Positions 10,598 to 32,105 of a stretch of DNA of 64,000 bases are shown piece after piece. Position numbers and translations under genes: made by a program. The notes beneath the pieces were generated by a model that saw only the letters and a list, made by a program, of their open reading frames with translations, did no database searches and was not told the origin of the DNA. How positions within the stretch are numbered: position 1 is the stretch's first letter; each line of letters starts with the position of its first letter. Source of the stretch: Corbicula japonica (taxonomy: Eukaryota > Mollusca > Bivalvia > Venerida > Cyrenidae); assembly GCA_038501625.1 (NCBI GenBank), contig JAZAYU010000053.1, forward strand, positions 792,501-856,500. Reading direction: 5' to 3'.

Positions 10598-10809
10598 AAC
10601 CCTTTACTTCAGAACATATGGGGTTTATCACATGTGTGACCATGTGCCATTTGATCAGGATCTATACTTTATGCTTATTTGTCAGGAAAAAACCTAGTGT
10701 AGATCAAGTTGATCCAGATCAGATGGCACAAATGTGCTTGCTGATCTGGATCTACAATTATCACACATGCAATAACAGCCATATCCCATGAACTTGAAGT
10801 AAAGGGTAA
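10598..10809. mobile_element. TTAA-type MITE
   Basis: TTAACCCTTTACTTC at the left and GAAGTAAAGGGTAA at the right form the terminal inverted repeat. Inside are TTTGATCAGGATCTATACT and GTTGATCCAGATCAGATGG, the family's internal inverted modules. Confidence 0.8.
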
Positions 10810-11102
10810 TATCTTAAACATGAAACTGTTGATTCTGTTGGTTACATTTTATTAATGTTGTCCTGGAACAAATTTTTTACCCAAATGCTACATATAATAG
10901 TTTTTGCCAGGACAATTCCGAGCTAACTTTGACTCCACATAATTTTTTTTTGCTTGCTCATGATATAAACAATAATAATATATAACAAATTGCATATGGT
11001 AAATTTTTGATGTATGTGATACAAAAGACGTGCTTACCTGACTAACTATTTAGAGACAACAATAAAGGTTTTTCAAAATATGACCATACAACCTAACCCA
11101 GG

Positions 11103-11337
11103 CATTCTCTTAGCGCTTTTCTACATGCAATATGGATATTATCCCATGAGGTTTCAAGGTAGATCCAGACAAGCCTGCTAATCCCTGCAGTTTGATCAGG
11201 GTCTTCCCAGTGCTTAGTGATTAAAAATAACAAAATGAATGTAAACACAACTGGTGTAGATCCTGATCAGACTGAACAGATGTCTATTCTGATGTGGCAC
11301 ATTAGATAAAACCCATATCCATGGAGAAAAGTGTTAT
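11103..11337. mobile_element. Diverged TTAA-type MITE
   Basis: Contains GGTAGATCCAGACAAGCC, TTTGATCAGGGTCTTCCC and GTGTAGATCCTGATCAGAC in the family's order. The ends are decayed (CATGGAGAAAAGTGTTA on the right). Confidence 0.6.
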
Positions 11338-11539
11338 AACAAGAAACTAGATTAAAATCAAGACCTGTACATGTGCATAATTATGTCTAATCTCTTGAAG
11401 AACAAATTCCATATATATACTGCACCAAATATGATATGTAACTGACTAGATTAAAATCAAAACATATAGTGCATATTCAGATGACATTGGTTTCCATGGT
11501 TGTAAATCTATCTCAAAGTACATGTATTCAGAAATCTAG

Positions 11540-11812
11540 GGCCCAAGATAATAAAACTGAGATTGAAGACAAGTCTCAAATTTCAAGCATCTGATTGGCT
11601 GAAATAGAGACTGGTCACCATTTTAGCCAATCAGATGCTTGAGATTTAAGACTGGTCTCCAGATTTAGTTTTATAATCTTGTCACCACATTCCAATCTCA
11701 GCAAGGTGATTGGTTGAAACTGAACACTGTCTCATTAATGACCAATGGTAAGCTCGCGACTGGTCTGTGACTGGTCTTCAGCCTTAGATTTATAACCAAA
11801 GGATCTAGTAAC
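11540..11812. mobile_element. Palindromic CCAAT-box MITE plus a degraded relative
   Basis: 11540-11682 is an inverted repeat: GGCCCAAGATAATAAAACT on the left, AGTTTTATAATCTTG on the right, with CTGATTGGCT in the left arm and AGCCAATCAG in the right arm. 11690-11812 (GGTGATTGGTTGAAAC, GACTGGTCTTCAGCC, TTTATAACC) looks like an old diverged copy. Confidence 0.78.
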
Positions 11813-11817
11813 CAGCC

Positions 11818-12207
11818 TTAACACTTTCCTCCATATTTACACCTATATGGCATGGGTGAACAGTGTGGATCCAAATAAGGCAGCACATCCATGCTGTCTG
11901 ATCAGGATCTACACTGTTTGCTTTTGGATTCATTGGGTTATTTCAGACCAGGTACAACATTGAAGATCAAGATCAGATGGCTGATCTGGACTGAAGGTTA
12001 TAAAACTGAGCGTGGAAATCAGTCTCAAATCTCAAGCATCTGATTGGCTGAAATGGCGACTGGTTGTCATTTCAGCCAATCAGATGCTTGAGATTTGAGA
12101 CTGGTTTCCATGCTCAGTTTTATAACCTTGGGCACAGATTCTGGCTGATCTGGAGCTTAACTGGTCACCCGTGTCACAAAATGTATATATATGGAGGTAA
12201 GGTTTAA
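11818..12207. mobile_element. TTAA-type MITE carrying a nested palindromic MITE
   Basis: The left part starts TTAACACTTTCCTCCATAT and includes GAACAGTGTGGATCC and CTGATCAGGATCTACACTG. The right part is GGCTGATCTGGAGCTTAAC to TATATATGGAGGTAAGG. The palindrome at 11994-12129 separates the two. Confidence 0.75.
11994..12129. mobile_element. Palindromic CCAAT-box MITE (nested)
   Basis: Left arm starts AAGGTTATAAAACTGAG, right arm ends CTCAGTTTTATAACCTT. The arms match over about 60 bp. CTGATTGGCT and AGCCAATCAG flank the centre. It is inserted in the TTAA-type MITE at 11818-12207, so it moved later than that copy. Confidence 0.85.
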
Positions 12208-12430
12208 ATTGTTCATGCTAATAATGATATGAATAACAAACATAATGATCTCAGACTTGGAATTCATGAGTATCACAGTCTACAGGAATAAAACATCATC
12301 TCCTCTACATACATCTTCACAGTGATGCAGACCTGCCAAGATTCCCTTTTTTCTAAGAAGTATCCAAAATATCAAGTTTTGCTAACAATTTGAATAATTT
12401 ACCTCATTGCTATTCTTAGTTTCATAAGAA

Positions 12431-12690
12431 AACAAGAGATGTTTGAAAAAGATGTATGGCCCACAAACACCAACTGAATAATAATCAGCTGTAATTAAAT
12501 GAAGGTCACTGATGTTGACCTTTGATCTACTGACCTCAATATCAATAGGGGTCATGACACATCTCCCTACCAAATCTGAGGACTGTATGCCAGATCACTG
12601 TCTAGTTCTTGATCGGACAAGACTAGATATGGACCGACCGACAGACTGACCAACATGTGCAAAGCACTATACCCCACTTCTTCAAAGGGA
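12431..12690. mobile_element. Short AACAAGAG-ended element without core array
   Basis: Begins AACAAGAGATGTTTG, carries GGTCACTGATGTTGACC and a GACCGACCGACAGACTGACC microsatellite at about 12632-12652, and ends near CCCCACTTCTTCAAAGGGAG, a possible terminal hairpin. It has the order of the pearl-like elements but no tandem core. Confidence 0.55.
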
Positions 12691-13298
12691 GAGCACAATA
12701 ATGATCCCTTCAATTAATACCCAAAATCTCAGCATCTGACAGAAAAATATTTTTCATTTTGATGCCAAAATATCCTTCAATTTCATATTGAAATGAACAG
12801 AAAGAATTAAAATTATTAAAAAGAAAAATTACAGAATTCTGCCATAAATGTTAATCGAAGTCCAGTTTTGCTAAATTAGCAAAATGTACAATATATTGTA
12901 TGAACAAGTTGAATGATGAGGTGCCCAAGCATTATTTGCAAGTCTTACTCTACTAGGTTCTTCACCTATTTTACACCAAATTTTAAGTCTAATGTTCAAA
13001 ACCTGAGCAAAACATAATAATTTATTGTTGTACATAAAATTTGGTCCTGATTTTACACAACTATTCTCCAAAACTTTTCCTAGAAGGAACATGTATGTAA
13101 CAAATATGATTTTACCACATATTTATCAAAACTGAGGTATGAAAGCATCCTATAAATAAAGCTTCCAATCTCATTTCTTAAACCCCACCCTCACCCCACA
13201 CCCATAAAAACTGTGTTGTTAAGTTTTTTTAATGCAATTCATTAATAAAAAAAACAGAAACATTAAAAATAAAATAATATAATTCTGCCAGCTATCGA
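12691..13298. other. 3' flank of SLC66A2 with possible poly(A) signals
   Basis: On the minus strand the SLC66A2 stop codon is followed by ATTAAA (plus 13228-13233) at about 66 bp and by a canonical AATAAA (plus TTTATT, 13021-13026) at about 275 bp. Either could end the transcript. No other exon is seen here. Confidence 0.5.
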
Positions 13299-23519
<10,221 letters not shown>

Positions 23520-23650
23520 CGAAACAGAGGACTGATCTCTCACTGACTTCTTCCTAACTGAAACATCATTATTACATTAGCAGTTAAATCTATGAATGAT
23601 ACAAATGACTGTTGGCAAGTTTGTCACCTTATAACATGACAGTACTTGAA

Positions 23651-24080
23651 GCCAATTCATCAAAATAATGTCAGGGTTTTCAAGAAATTCAAGGAAATCT
23701 TACTTCCTGGTTCAAAGTGAAAGTAGAATGGAAGTAGGAAGTAAGTTTTCATTGAATTTCTTGATAAACCTAACATTATTTTGACGGATTGGCACTAACC
23801 ATTGTAGACCAGCATATACTTATTTCAGGTATGAGTTGCTTTGGTATATTGTTCATGAATTTCAGAGTTCTCATGCAAATGGTTTTTCTTTTGTTTTAGT
23901 ATGTGCTTGGTAATTAGAACATGAATTAGACTAAATTGAGCTTGCAAACATTTACTACATCCATAGCTAAATACATTTATTTACTAAAATCTAGGTGGCA
24001 ATAAGTATTTCCCCCAAAATTCATTTTTTGAAATTTTAGCCTGTTTTCGCCATTTGCAATGTTTGCGACCTCTTAACACA
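23651..24080. repeat. Foldback plus tail, dispersed repeat (second copy at 52449)
   Basis: 23651-23793 is an inverted repeat (GCCAATTCATCAAAATAATG against CATTATTTTGACGGATTGGC). The tail from 23794 (CCAGCATATACTTATTTCAGG, AGTATGTGCTTGGTA, AGTATTTCCCCCAAAATTC) matches 52530-52760 in the same orientation. A dispersed element of unknown class; no coding capacity. Confidence 0.75.
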
Positions 24081-24155
24081 GAAAATATCTGCACGTGAGC
24101 AAAATTATACATTATCTGATCTATGAGTATGAATTTCTGAGAAAGCTTGGCCCTT

Positions 24156-24245
24156 GAGCCCATTGGGGGTGGGGAGTGGAGACCAGAGCCCGTTGGGGAT
24201 GGGGAGTGGAGACCAGAGCCCGTTGGGGGTGGGGAGTGGAGACCA
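24156..24245. repeat. 30-bp minisatellite, three units
   Basis: Three exact-length units (24156, 24186, 24216) of GAGCCCGTTGGGGATGGGGA plus GTGGAGACCA with two substitutions. The small open frames here (PEPVGGGEWR repeats) are products of the repeat. Confidence 0.93.
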
Positions 24246-24916
24246 ATCAGTTTAGCGGCAACACATCCAGGCGAGTTTGTGTATAAGCCTAACATAAACG
24301 TCAATGATTTCTCTCTTACAATGAACTTGTAGAAAGTAAGGCAATAAAATAACCAACAGATAATCGATAACTTCAAATTACCTTTTTGATGACAAATGAT
24401 TGTTCCGTAAACAAAGGGCAGCTAACTCTCTTGCGACGTGTCGTAATTTTTACTAAGTCGTGAGGTTTATGAAGTAAACAAAGAAGAAGAAAAAAAGAAA
24501 GCCTGAAAGGTTGGTTTGTAGTTATTTTGGACATTGAATCAAAGCTTTTTACATCACTTAACATAACAGAATTATAAATCGACGAACGCAGCCCATATAT
24601 CTCCGTAAACTTAATGACAAATATATGAATAATATAACAATAGGTGCTACCTATAACGGGGAAAGCTAGTTTTCAATACCTAAAATCCAAAATAAATATA
24701 ACTAAGATTGCACTTTACGATATTATGACCATTCAACTTTAGGGCCCAGGCTAAGCAGCCCAGGATTTTCAGATGTTTAGGTCTATGACAGCGGACAACA
24801 TTACCCATACTGTATCAGATAAATGAAATCAAAACAAGAAATACTAAATCAATTTATGGCTCATCAAACCAATATTTTTTTTCCAACCGCTATCAACCAT
24901 AGAGAATACTTGCAAA
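24246..24916. other. Gene-free stretch upstream of SLC66A2
   Basis: A 5' untranslated exon or the promoter of SLC66A2 could lie here or further right, but no exon or core promoter can be singled out. Confidence 0.45.
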
Positions 24917-26113
24917 TTTATAAAGGAAGTGTCTCCTCCACTGGCTGCCTGTCGAGGAGACTATATGGGTAGGACTGTCTCCTTGAACGACTCCAGAATT
25001 GATACTAATAGCCAATGTTCGCCCGTCCAAGTCATAAATTGTGTTTAAATTTGAACAGTGGACGCAATCAGGAATTCAATTACTTTTTTTATTAAATTGT
25101 TTGTTTTTGTTTATTTTATGTAAACGTGCATGTGTGAAATAATAATAGCACCAATTGCTTGTCCTCTGATGTTTTGACTATTCAAGCTTGTTAAAACTAT
25201 CAATTCTAATTGATCTATTCAGTTTGCTTTTGCGAAATATTAAATATGTCGCAGCAACTTTGTTAAATGCTGCCGTTCACAGGGTTGGTAATTAGCCTAT
25301 TGACAGTTGTTACTCAATAAATTACAACATATGTCTCTATTGTTTGGTCCTTTTTAGAACTAAAGAACAATTTCATAATGGACAATTACATGTATGTGTT
25401 GGTGGTTCAAAGTTGATTCTAGATTGGACTCGTAATTTTAAGTAGAATAGTAAACAACGGGATGTCCGAATAGTATATTTGTGCTAAAGTTTTTTCCTCT
25501 GAAATTAGCATAACATGATAGTTTTCAAATTGGATAAATGTTTCCAGATTATGACTGTTTAAAAGTCAAAATTTTGAAATGCCAAAATCAAGAAAATGTG
25601 CAGCCAAAGCGTACACACCAAAGAAAAATTTAACAAGGATATTAACTTAAGTGAGTTAACTTGCAGTTCTATACACAAGGGCAGGAAATTTAAATCGAAC
25701 GACAAAGGAAAAAACAACAAATAAGGTATGTACCGTAAAAAAATATGTCATGTGTTGCGGGGACCATGCATTCTTATTTGCATTCCGAAATTTTATGGAA
25801 TTTTTGTACAATATAATACAATTTATTTCTGTAATCAAAACACAGTTTTACTCATCACTGACATGAGGTGGTACTTACAAAGTTACATGAATATCAAAGG
25901 ATCCCACATAAAATGATCTTCGTTTACAATTTGTTACAGACTGAGTGCATGGTAATCAGTAGTTTTCGGTATCAAAGGTGTTGTTTATACACTTACTTCG
26001 AAAAAATCAATATCAAACAGCGATGTTAATTATTAGGAACCTAATTTTAATCCTATCCGGAGCTGGTCGAGGAGAAAATAGTACCCGGTTGAGGAGACAC
26101 TTCCATTTATAAA
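24917..26113. mobile_element. 1.2-kb element with terminal inverted repeats
   Basis: Left end TTTATAAAGGAAGTGTCTCC (24917) and right end GGAGACACTTCCATTTATAAA (ending 26113) are inverted copies over about 22 bp, differing by one extra base. CGAGGAGA motifs follow inside both ends. The interior is AT-rich without a transposase frame, so it is a non-autonomous element of unknown superfamily. Target duplication is not clear. Confidence 0.65.
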
Positions 26114-26290
26114 ACCAATTCAGGCTTTTTCACTAATTTTCATTTTTTATTGGTAACAAAACTGTAAATTAAAACAGCAAGGTTTTTTACATACATTTAT
26201 TTCCAAATTTATCAAAAAAGCATATGGAAAACTTAACTGTGCTCATGCCTTAATTAAGCATTTACAAACTAGTTTATGATGTTGTATTTT

Positions 26291-26810
26291 GTGAACATTA
26301 GCTCATTTTGCTGAAAGATGTAAAGTCTGTTTTTTTATAAAGTGTTTTGTATTGTCTTAACACAGGGAACCAGGGCTTTTCATCCTTATATAACAGAGGC
26401 CTATAAAAGGCATCTTCCCAATCCAAAAAACAGTATTTTTCCCAAGTGTGACAGAAACTCTTCCCACAATGCTAGGTAAGATTCCCAAAATGCTAGGTAA
26501 GATGTCCAAAAATGGTTAAAACTCCTGTGAGGGGTGTTTGAAAATTGAGGTCTGAAAAATAAAGTGCTTAATAAGAATTAGATTTAAGTTAAAAATACCT
26601 ATAACTATTCATTTTTATGAACTAGAACCAATCTTTCAATTAATTTTGTTTTCCCAAAATAAACAATAATCATGCATGAATTTCCGAAGTGGTAAGGCCA
26701 GGGCCTCTTCCCAATTTACTGATGAAAAGCCCTGTGAACATTAGCTCATTTTGCTGAAAGATGTACAGTCTGGTTTTTTTATAATGAGTGTTGTATTGTC
26801 TTTACACTAG
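26291..26810. repeat. 75-bp direct duplication around a small TIR element
   Basis: GTGAACATTAGCTCATTTTG and the following bases up to ATTGTCTT occur at 26291-26360 and again at 26734-26806 with few changes. Between them, 26371-26734 begins CAGGGCTTTTCATC and ends GATGAAAAGCCCTG, a perfect 14-bp terminal inverted repeat. The CAGGG end resembles hAT-type TIRs; no 8-bp target duplication could be confirmed. Confidence 0.72.
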
Positions 26811-27337
26811 GCAGTATTGTCCGCCATTCTAAACGGAAACTTTTGCAAATGCGAGTCAAAAGTCTGCCTATCTAGGCTGTTGTCTGGGGCATATTTACAT
26901 TTTATTTATATTTTGTTGGAAAACAGGATATTTACATTTCATTTTATTAAAAAATATCTTATAACACATAAAAATGACTTGAGTAATGATTTTTGAGAAT
27001 TCTCTATTAAGTACAAATTATTTTTGTTTTGCCAACACAGCGCTTGGTTCTATCTTCCAACAAACAACCGCGATAGTACGGATACCGCGTTTCAGACTAA
27101 TCAATGATCTCCCCTTAAATTTTGAAGGGTTATTGGTTTTCTGTTTTAAATCATTAAATTATTTGTGAAAATGAGAAACCAGTCTGGAAAAACAACAACA
27201 ACAACAATGGCGGCCCCCATGAGCAGATCTAACAAAACTTGATGGTCTATAGAGTAAGACATGAGAAATCTATTGAAATTTTGACAGTTTTTGTTTGATT
27301 TTGTTATTTTAAACATGTACGCATTGTCTATAGGCGG
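26811..27337. other. Gene-free stretch
   Basis: AT-rich, a small (AAC)n run at about 27191-27207. A 60-codon open frame at 26986 has no support. Confidence 0.5.
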
Positions 27338-27389
27338 GAAAAGCCCGAAGGCGACCCGCTTCGCGGGTCGCCTTCGGCGGCTTTCCCCG
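27338..27389. repeat. GC-rich hairpin
   Basis: CGAAGGCGACCCGC, a 3-base loop TTC, then GCGGGTCGCCTTCG: a perfect 14-bp stem at 27346-27376. An outer stem GGGAAAAGCC / GGCTTTCCC extends it. It is a GC-rich island in AT-rich DNA; function unknown. Confidence 0.9.
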
Positions 27390-28006
27390 TATAATGAATG
27401 ACAAGTTCGTACTCATAATTGCTCGAACTGCTGACAGTATTGTTTGAGTAACATCTTTCAGTGATAAGGTTTCTGAAACAAAAATCAAGAAGAAGAAATA
27501 TATTTCGTTGTCAATCAGTTATATAAAGTGAAAGCTGTAATATGTTTCTAAATTTCTGAACTATGGGTTGTGAGAAACATCTTAACTGCTTAAAATGTAG
27601 TCTCAATAATTCGACGGAGAGCACAGACCCATTATCATACTGACTTTTTTCGTTGTCTGGCCTTTGTGTCTCAAGCAGTTACAATCAAAACTGTGGTGGA
27701 AATTGCACTGCTTTAGATTCCCATTTTTTCACTGCAACTTGAAAATTTCAGCACTGCTAAGTTCATTTGTTGTTATAAAACATAAATATTCTCTAAAGTA
27801 TGATATCAATCAAATAAAAAAATATTCAACAAATAACACTTTTAAACTTACTATTGTTTATGACATTTACATGTAGATTTTAATGTGCTAAACCAATGAA
27901 AACGTCCCTTTTATAAATCGATACACTACACAGTCAGATAAACTTATAGCGGAGTAACATAAAAACTGCTGACATGGGTGGAGGTTTAAAAGAGTTTTGA
28001 ATAAAA
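27390..28006. other. Gene-free stretch, nothing recognised
   Basis: AT-rich, no exon signal and no match to the other families. Confidence 0.5.
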
Positions 28007-29469
28007 AGGCTAATTACTTGTAAATAGTCCAGCGGATGTTCCTACTCGGGCTAGTCAGACAATGGCTGACACTAAATAGTCCCAATTTTTTTGCCTTTTG
28101 GGGGCATTAAATGGCCAGTATGGCCTGAAAAGGACATGTTAAGTAAATGAGATGCTTTTACTGACACACTGATAGCAAATTTATGTTTGGAAATGCAGTA
28201 TATGAAAAAAGGCCCTGGTTTTAGGACGGCATATGTAAAACAGTTTTGAAGTTCACACAGAAGTGAAAAAAACAGACCACCGGTTTCAAGGTGTCAAATC
28301 TCTGTTAATTGATACATGACCCCTACTTTTCTTGCTGGAAATGGACAGTAGAAACAATTAGCTTTAAAAGCATGTAAGTTAGCCCTTATTAAAATGGTAC
28401 CAGCTATAATTGCCAGCCTTTTGAAACATGTCATGTTTACTATAGTTTATATAGGGAAGTCTATTTACAGGTCTTACACCTATAAGAAGTACAAGAGGAG
28501 GGCAGCATTTGAATATTTATATTGTCTGCAATGTTATTTTCCACTAAAATTGTGTGCTGACCAATTTTAAGCAAATTTGAAAGTCAAAATTCAGTATAAC
28601 TGTGTTACAGGAGGCAAACTTAGGTTTTAATTAGGTTTGGGGTCATTTTTAACTGTTTTTGCCTTAAAAATGCCACAATTGATACCATGTGTGGCCCATT
28701 TTGCATGTGTCAGCTCAAAAAGTGAGTTGCTTTTATTAGTTGAGATGTTTTACTATTATTCATAACCATGTTTTTGAGAAATTTGATAATTTTCAAATTT
28801 TATTAGCAAGAAATGAATTCTTAGGTTTAGCCGCTTGGCCGCAAACGCGTACCAGAATAGGTGGTGTTGGAAAATTCCTCATATTGAGTTCATTTTTGCT
28901 AACTGAAAGCTGAAACTTGGTAGATATATTGCAAACATCATATTATTGAATAAAAACAGAAAATATAAGATATTGAAAAACACAAGTTTTCTTATAGGCT
29001 AATTACTTGTAAATAGTCCAGCGGATGTTCCTACTCGGGCTAGTCAGACAATGGCTGACACTAAATAGTCCCAATTTTTTTGCCTTTTGGGGGCATTAAA
29101 TGGCTAGTATGGCCTGAAAAGGACATGTTAAGTAAATGAGATGCTTTTACTGACACACTGATAGCAAATTTATGTTTGGAAATGCAGTATATGAAAAAAG
29201 GCCCTGGTTTTAGGACGGCATATGTAAAACAGTTTTGAAGTTCACACAGAAGTGAAAAAAACAGACCACCGGTTTCAAGGTGTCAAATCTCTGTTAATTG
29301 ATACATGACCCCTACTTTTCTTGCTGGAAATGGACAGTAGAAACAATTAGCTTTAAAAGCATGTAAGTTAGCCCTTATTAAAATGGTACCAGCTATAATT
29401 GCCAGCCTTTTGAAACATGTCATGTTTACTATAGTTTATATAGGGAAGTCTATTTACAGGTCTTACACC
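28007..29469 (+). repeat. 474-bp near-identical direct repeat
   Basis: 28007-28480 and 28996-29469 have the same length, run from AGGCTAATTACTTG to GTCTTACACC and show only one substitution that I noticed (GGCCAG against GGCTAG). They are separated by 515 bp of unrelated sequence. The ends are not TG...CA, and no primer-binding site or polypurine tract was recognised, so an LTR pair is possible but not shown. A recent duplication or an assembly duplication fits as well. Confidence 0.9.
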
Positions 29470-29934
29470 AAAAACGAAACCTTTATTTATAAAGAATTAC
29501 ATATATTGATTCTACTTGAATGTGGCTTTTCAGGTATGTAATTTTTTTAGAGATACATATGGGTTAAGATGCTTTATGGAGCCGCCAAAAGTTGCGTAAA
29601 AGTTGCGACTCAAATTCCGATCGGCGGCATATAGAAATAGAAGAAAAATATTCCGCATTGATTTGAATAGTAACTGGGTTGTACGCGAAGGGCAAATATC
29701 GCATATATAGAAAAGCCCTTGTCGCGTACAAATAGTTGTGCTACTTAAAATGCTGTTTTTGTTATTACTGTATTCTGGTTTTGTTATAACTTTTTGCTGG
29801 TTAAAAAAGCACAAACCACAAGAAATGCAGCTGTGTGAGAATAACTATGTACTTTCTTACTACGAAGTGCATTGCAATACTATGTAAACTTGCCTATCAT
29901 ATATGAACAAGTTCACTTTGCATGTTCAGCAGTT
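29470..29934. other. Gene-free stretch
   Basis: A 94-codon minus-strand open frame (29530-29814) has no recognisable domain. Confidence 0.45.
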
Positions 29935-30600
29935 AATCCTTTATTATATTAAACCTTTACATGTGTGTGCAAACAGGGTAGATCCATATCATCCTACACG
30001 TCATCCTTGCCATCTGATCAGGATCTACATCTTTTGCTTTTAGATTCATAAAGTGTTTTCCGACCAAGATGTGACCATTGTAGATCCTGCAGGTTTAACA
30101 TGCAACGAAAAAGGTTAAAGTGACTGAGTTCTTCACAGTTTTTAATTAACTAGTTTATGCCCCATTATGGTATAAATGTTATTTTCTTTTTGTATGAACA
30201 TGTTTAAAAAAAAAAGGTTGTGATTCAGTTTTGCCTTTGCTGAAATATCTTGATTGGAAATAATAAGTAAGTTAACAAAACAAAATCTAAGTATTTAACC
30301 ATTGCACATCAAAGGCATAATGCTTTAAAGTGTCAAAGCACTGTTTGAGATTAATTTGAAGGACATAATTATTTAATATAATTGCTTCTGAAGTATAGCT
30401 AATAATCATGGCAACTGATTTCTGTACACAGCTGATATTCAGTGTCTGATTTGTGTAGATCCAGATCACCTGCAGAAGGACTTTTTATGTACATGTTTTA
30501 TTAGAAATAATCTTATGAATCAAATAGCCTACAGTTTAATTCCTGGATCTACAGTAGTTTCACACTTTTTATAAGCCTTATCCAAGGAGTGAAGATTAAC
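29935..30600. mobile_element. Two decayed TTAA-type MITEs
   Basis: 29935-30118 (AGGGTAGATCCATATCATCC, CTGATCAGGATCTACATC) and 30435-30600 (TGTGTAGATCCAGATCACC, CCTGGATCTACAGTAG). Both have lost parts of their termini. Confidence 0.65.
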
Positions 30601-30747
30601 TCATAAGCTTTGTACATATACCAGCTTGTATATAATCAATTAATGCTTTTGTTTCTAAAAACTTATTACATATAGAAGTTACTGGTAAGATATTATTTAA
30701 ACCCAGACCTTGTGTCAAGCAAATTGATGACTAAGTAATAATAGTTA

Positions 30748-31439
30748 GGGTCAATCCGGGTAAGTACGGACAAAGGGGTAAGTACCGACGATGAATATTA
30801 AAGCCTCCAAATATCCTAAAGCTGTCAAATTTCGTTAAACATTTTCTACTTTTTATCACAAGGCTTTCGCCATTTCAAATTTCAAAATTTTTGCATATGT
30901 TTCTGTGCGTAGAAATTGTTTTAACTAGGATCGGAAGTGACCTCATCAACCTCTTACGTCATTGACTGTCAACCTTGATTGACAGGCTAGATAAAACGCT
31001 ACACTTCTACCGTTCTTTACGGGAATGTATTAAGTAATTGTTTAGAGTTTTTGTGCGTTTCAAAGAAAAGGTTAATTTTTAAAAATGTTTTTTTAATATT
31101 TTTGCAGAGAAAATCAAGAAATTAGTTCAAAAATTAAAGAAAATCTAATTGTCCGCACTTTTCCTGCTTTTTCTGCGAACTGTTTTACTACGGACACCTA
31201 TGTCTATTGTGTGTTTTAATGACTGCGTCCGTACTATCCCGGTTTTACCTCAACACCTTTCAATACTATTTTACACTTCTCGGATGCATGTATCACTACA
31301 ACTGCACCATAAAATCCGTTGCAAATGAGTTCCAAATATACTGTAGTTAGCAGGGTTGATTGGGAACCAGTCTGATATCATTGACAGTAGATTCAAGCGC
31401 CGTTGTGTAAAATCCGTCCGTACTTACTTGGATCGACCC
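30748..31439. mobile_element. 0.7-kb TIR element flanked by TA
   Basis: Left end GGGTCAATCCGGGTAAGTAC and right end GTACTTACTTGGATCGACCC are inverted copies with three mismatches; homology extends to about 26 bp with the adjacent GGAC / GTCC. Both ends abut TA (30746-30747 and 31440-31441), as expected for Tc1/mariner-type insertion. No transposase frame survives. Confidence 0.75.
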
Positions 31440-31629
31440 TACTAAATGATGCTTTACCTACCTTAAAAAATGTGTACAGATGGATAATATTGTTGACCCT
31501 TTTGTTAGCAGTATAAAAATGGATGATCAGAATTCAGTGTTTAAAAAAAAGTGTTGAGTTAAAATTAGGATGAGAAAGCCATCAAATTGTACTACTGTAT
31601 ACAAAATATTGTGTGTGATGGCAGTCATG

Positions 31630-31762
31630 GCCCAAGATTATAAAACTAAGTCAGAAGACCAGTCTCAAATCTCAAGCATCTGATTGATAACTAGTCACCA
31701 TTTTAGCCAATCAGATGCTTGAGATTCGAGACTGGTCTTCAATTTCAGTTTTATGATCTTGG
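31630..31762. mobile_element. Palindromic CCAAT-box MITE
   Basis: Left CCCAAGATTATAAAACTAAG, right AGTTTTATGATCTTGG. The right arm keeps AGCCAATCAG; the left has a deletion after CATCTGATTG. A degraded relative lies at about 31985-32105 (GACCAGTTGCAGATCTC, GAGATTTGAGACTGGTCTTG). Confidence 0.75.
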
Positions 31763-32105
31763 ATCCATATTTCATGTATTTATGCCTTGAACTCATTTAC
31801 ATAAATGGCTGATAGAAAACACAATACATATGTATTTTGTATACAAAGAGACTAGTAGTAAAATTTTAGGCTCCTCTTTATGATTTGAATGACTCACCTT
31901 AAAACTTAATACTGTCATGACTTTAATATCTTTAAACTATAGTTTTGTAAAATATATAAGAGGATTACTTTTTGTGGTTTCAGAACTTAAAGATTGAAGA
32001 CCAGTTGCAGATCTCAGCAATCTTATTGATTAAAGTTAAGCACAGTCTTATTCTGAGAACTGACCAATGGCAGGCTTGAGATTTGAGACTGGTCTTGGTT
32101 TTTCT

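Noticed and set aside
24147..24332. PEPVGGGEWR-repeat peptide as a proline-rich gene
   Set aside because: Product of the three-unit 30-bp minisatellite; no flanking coding signal.
28007..29469. Calling the 474-bp direct repeats LTRs
   Set aside because: No TG...CA ends, primer-binding site, polypurine tract or gag/pol traces; kept as a direct repeat only.
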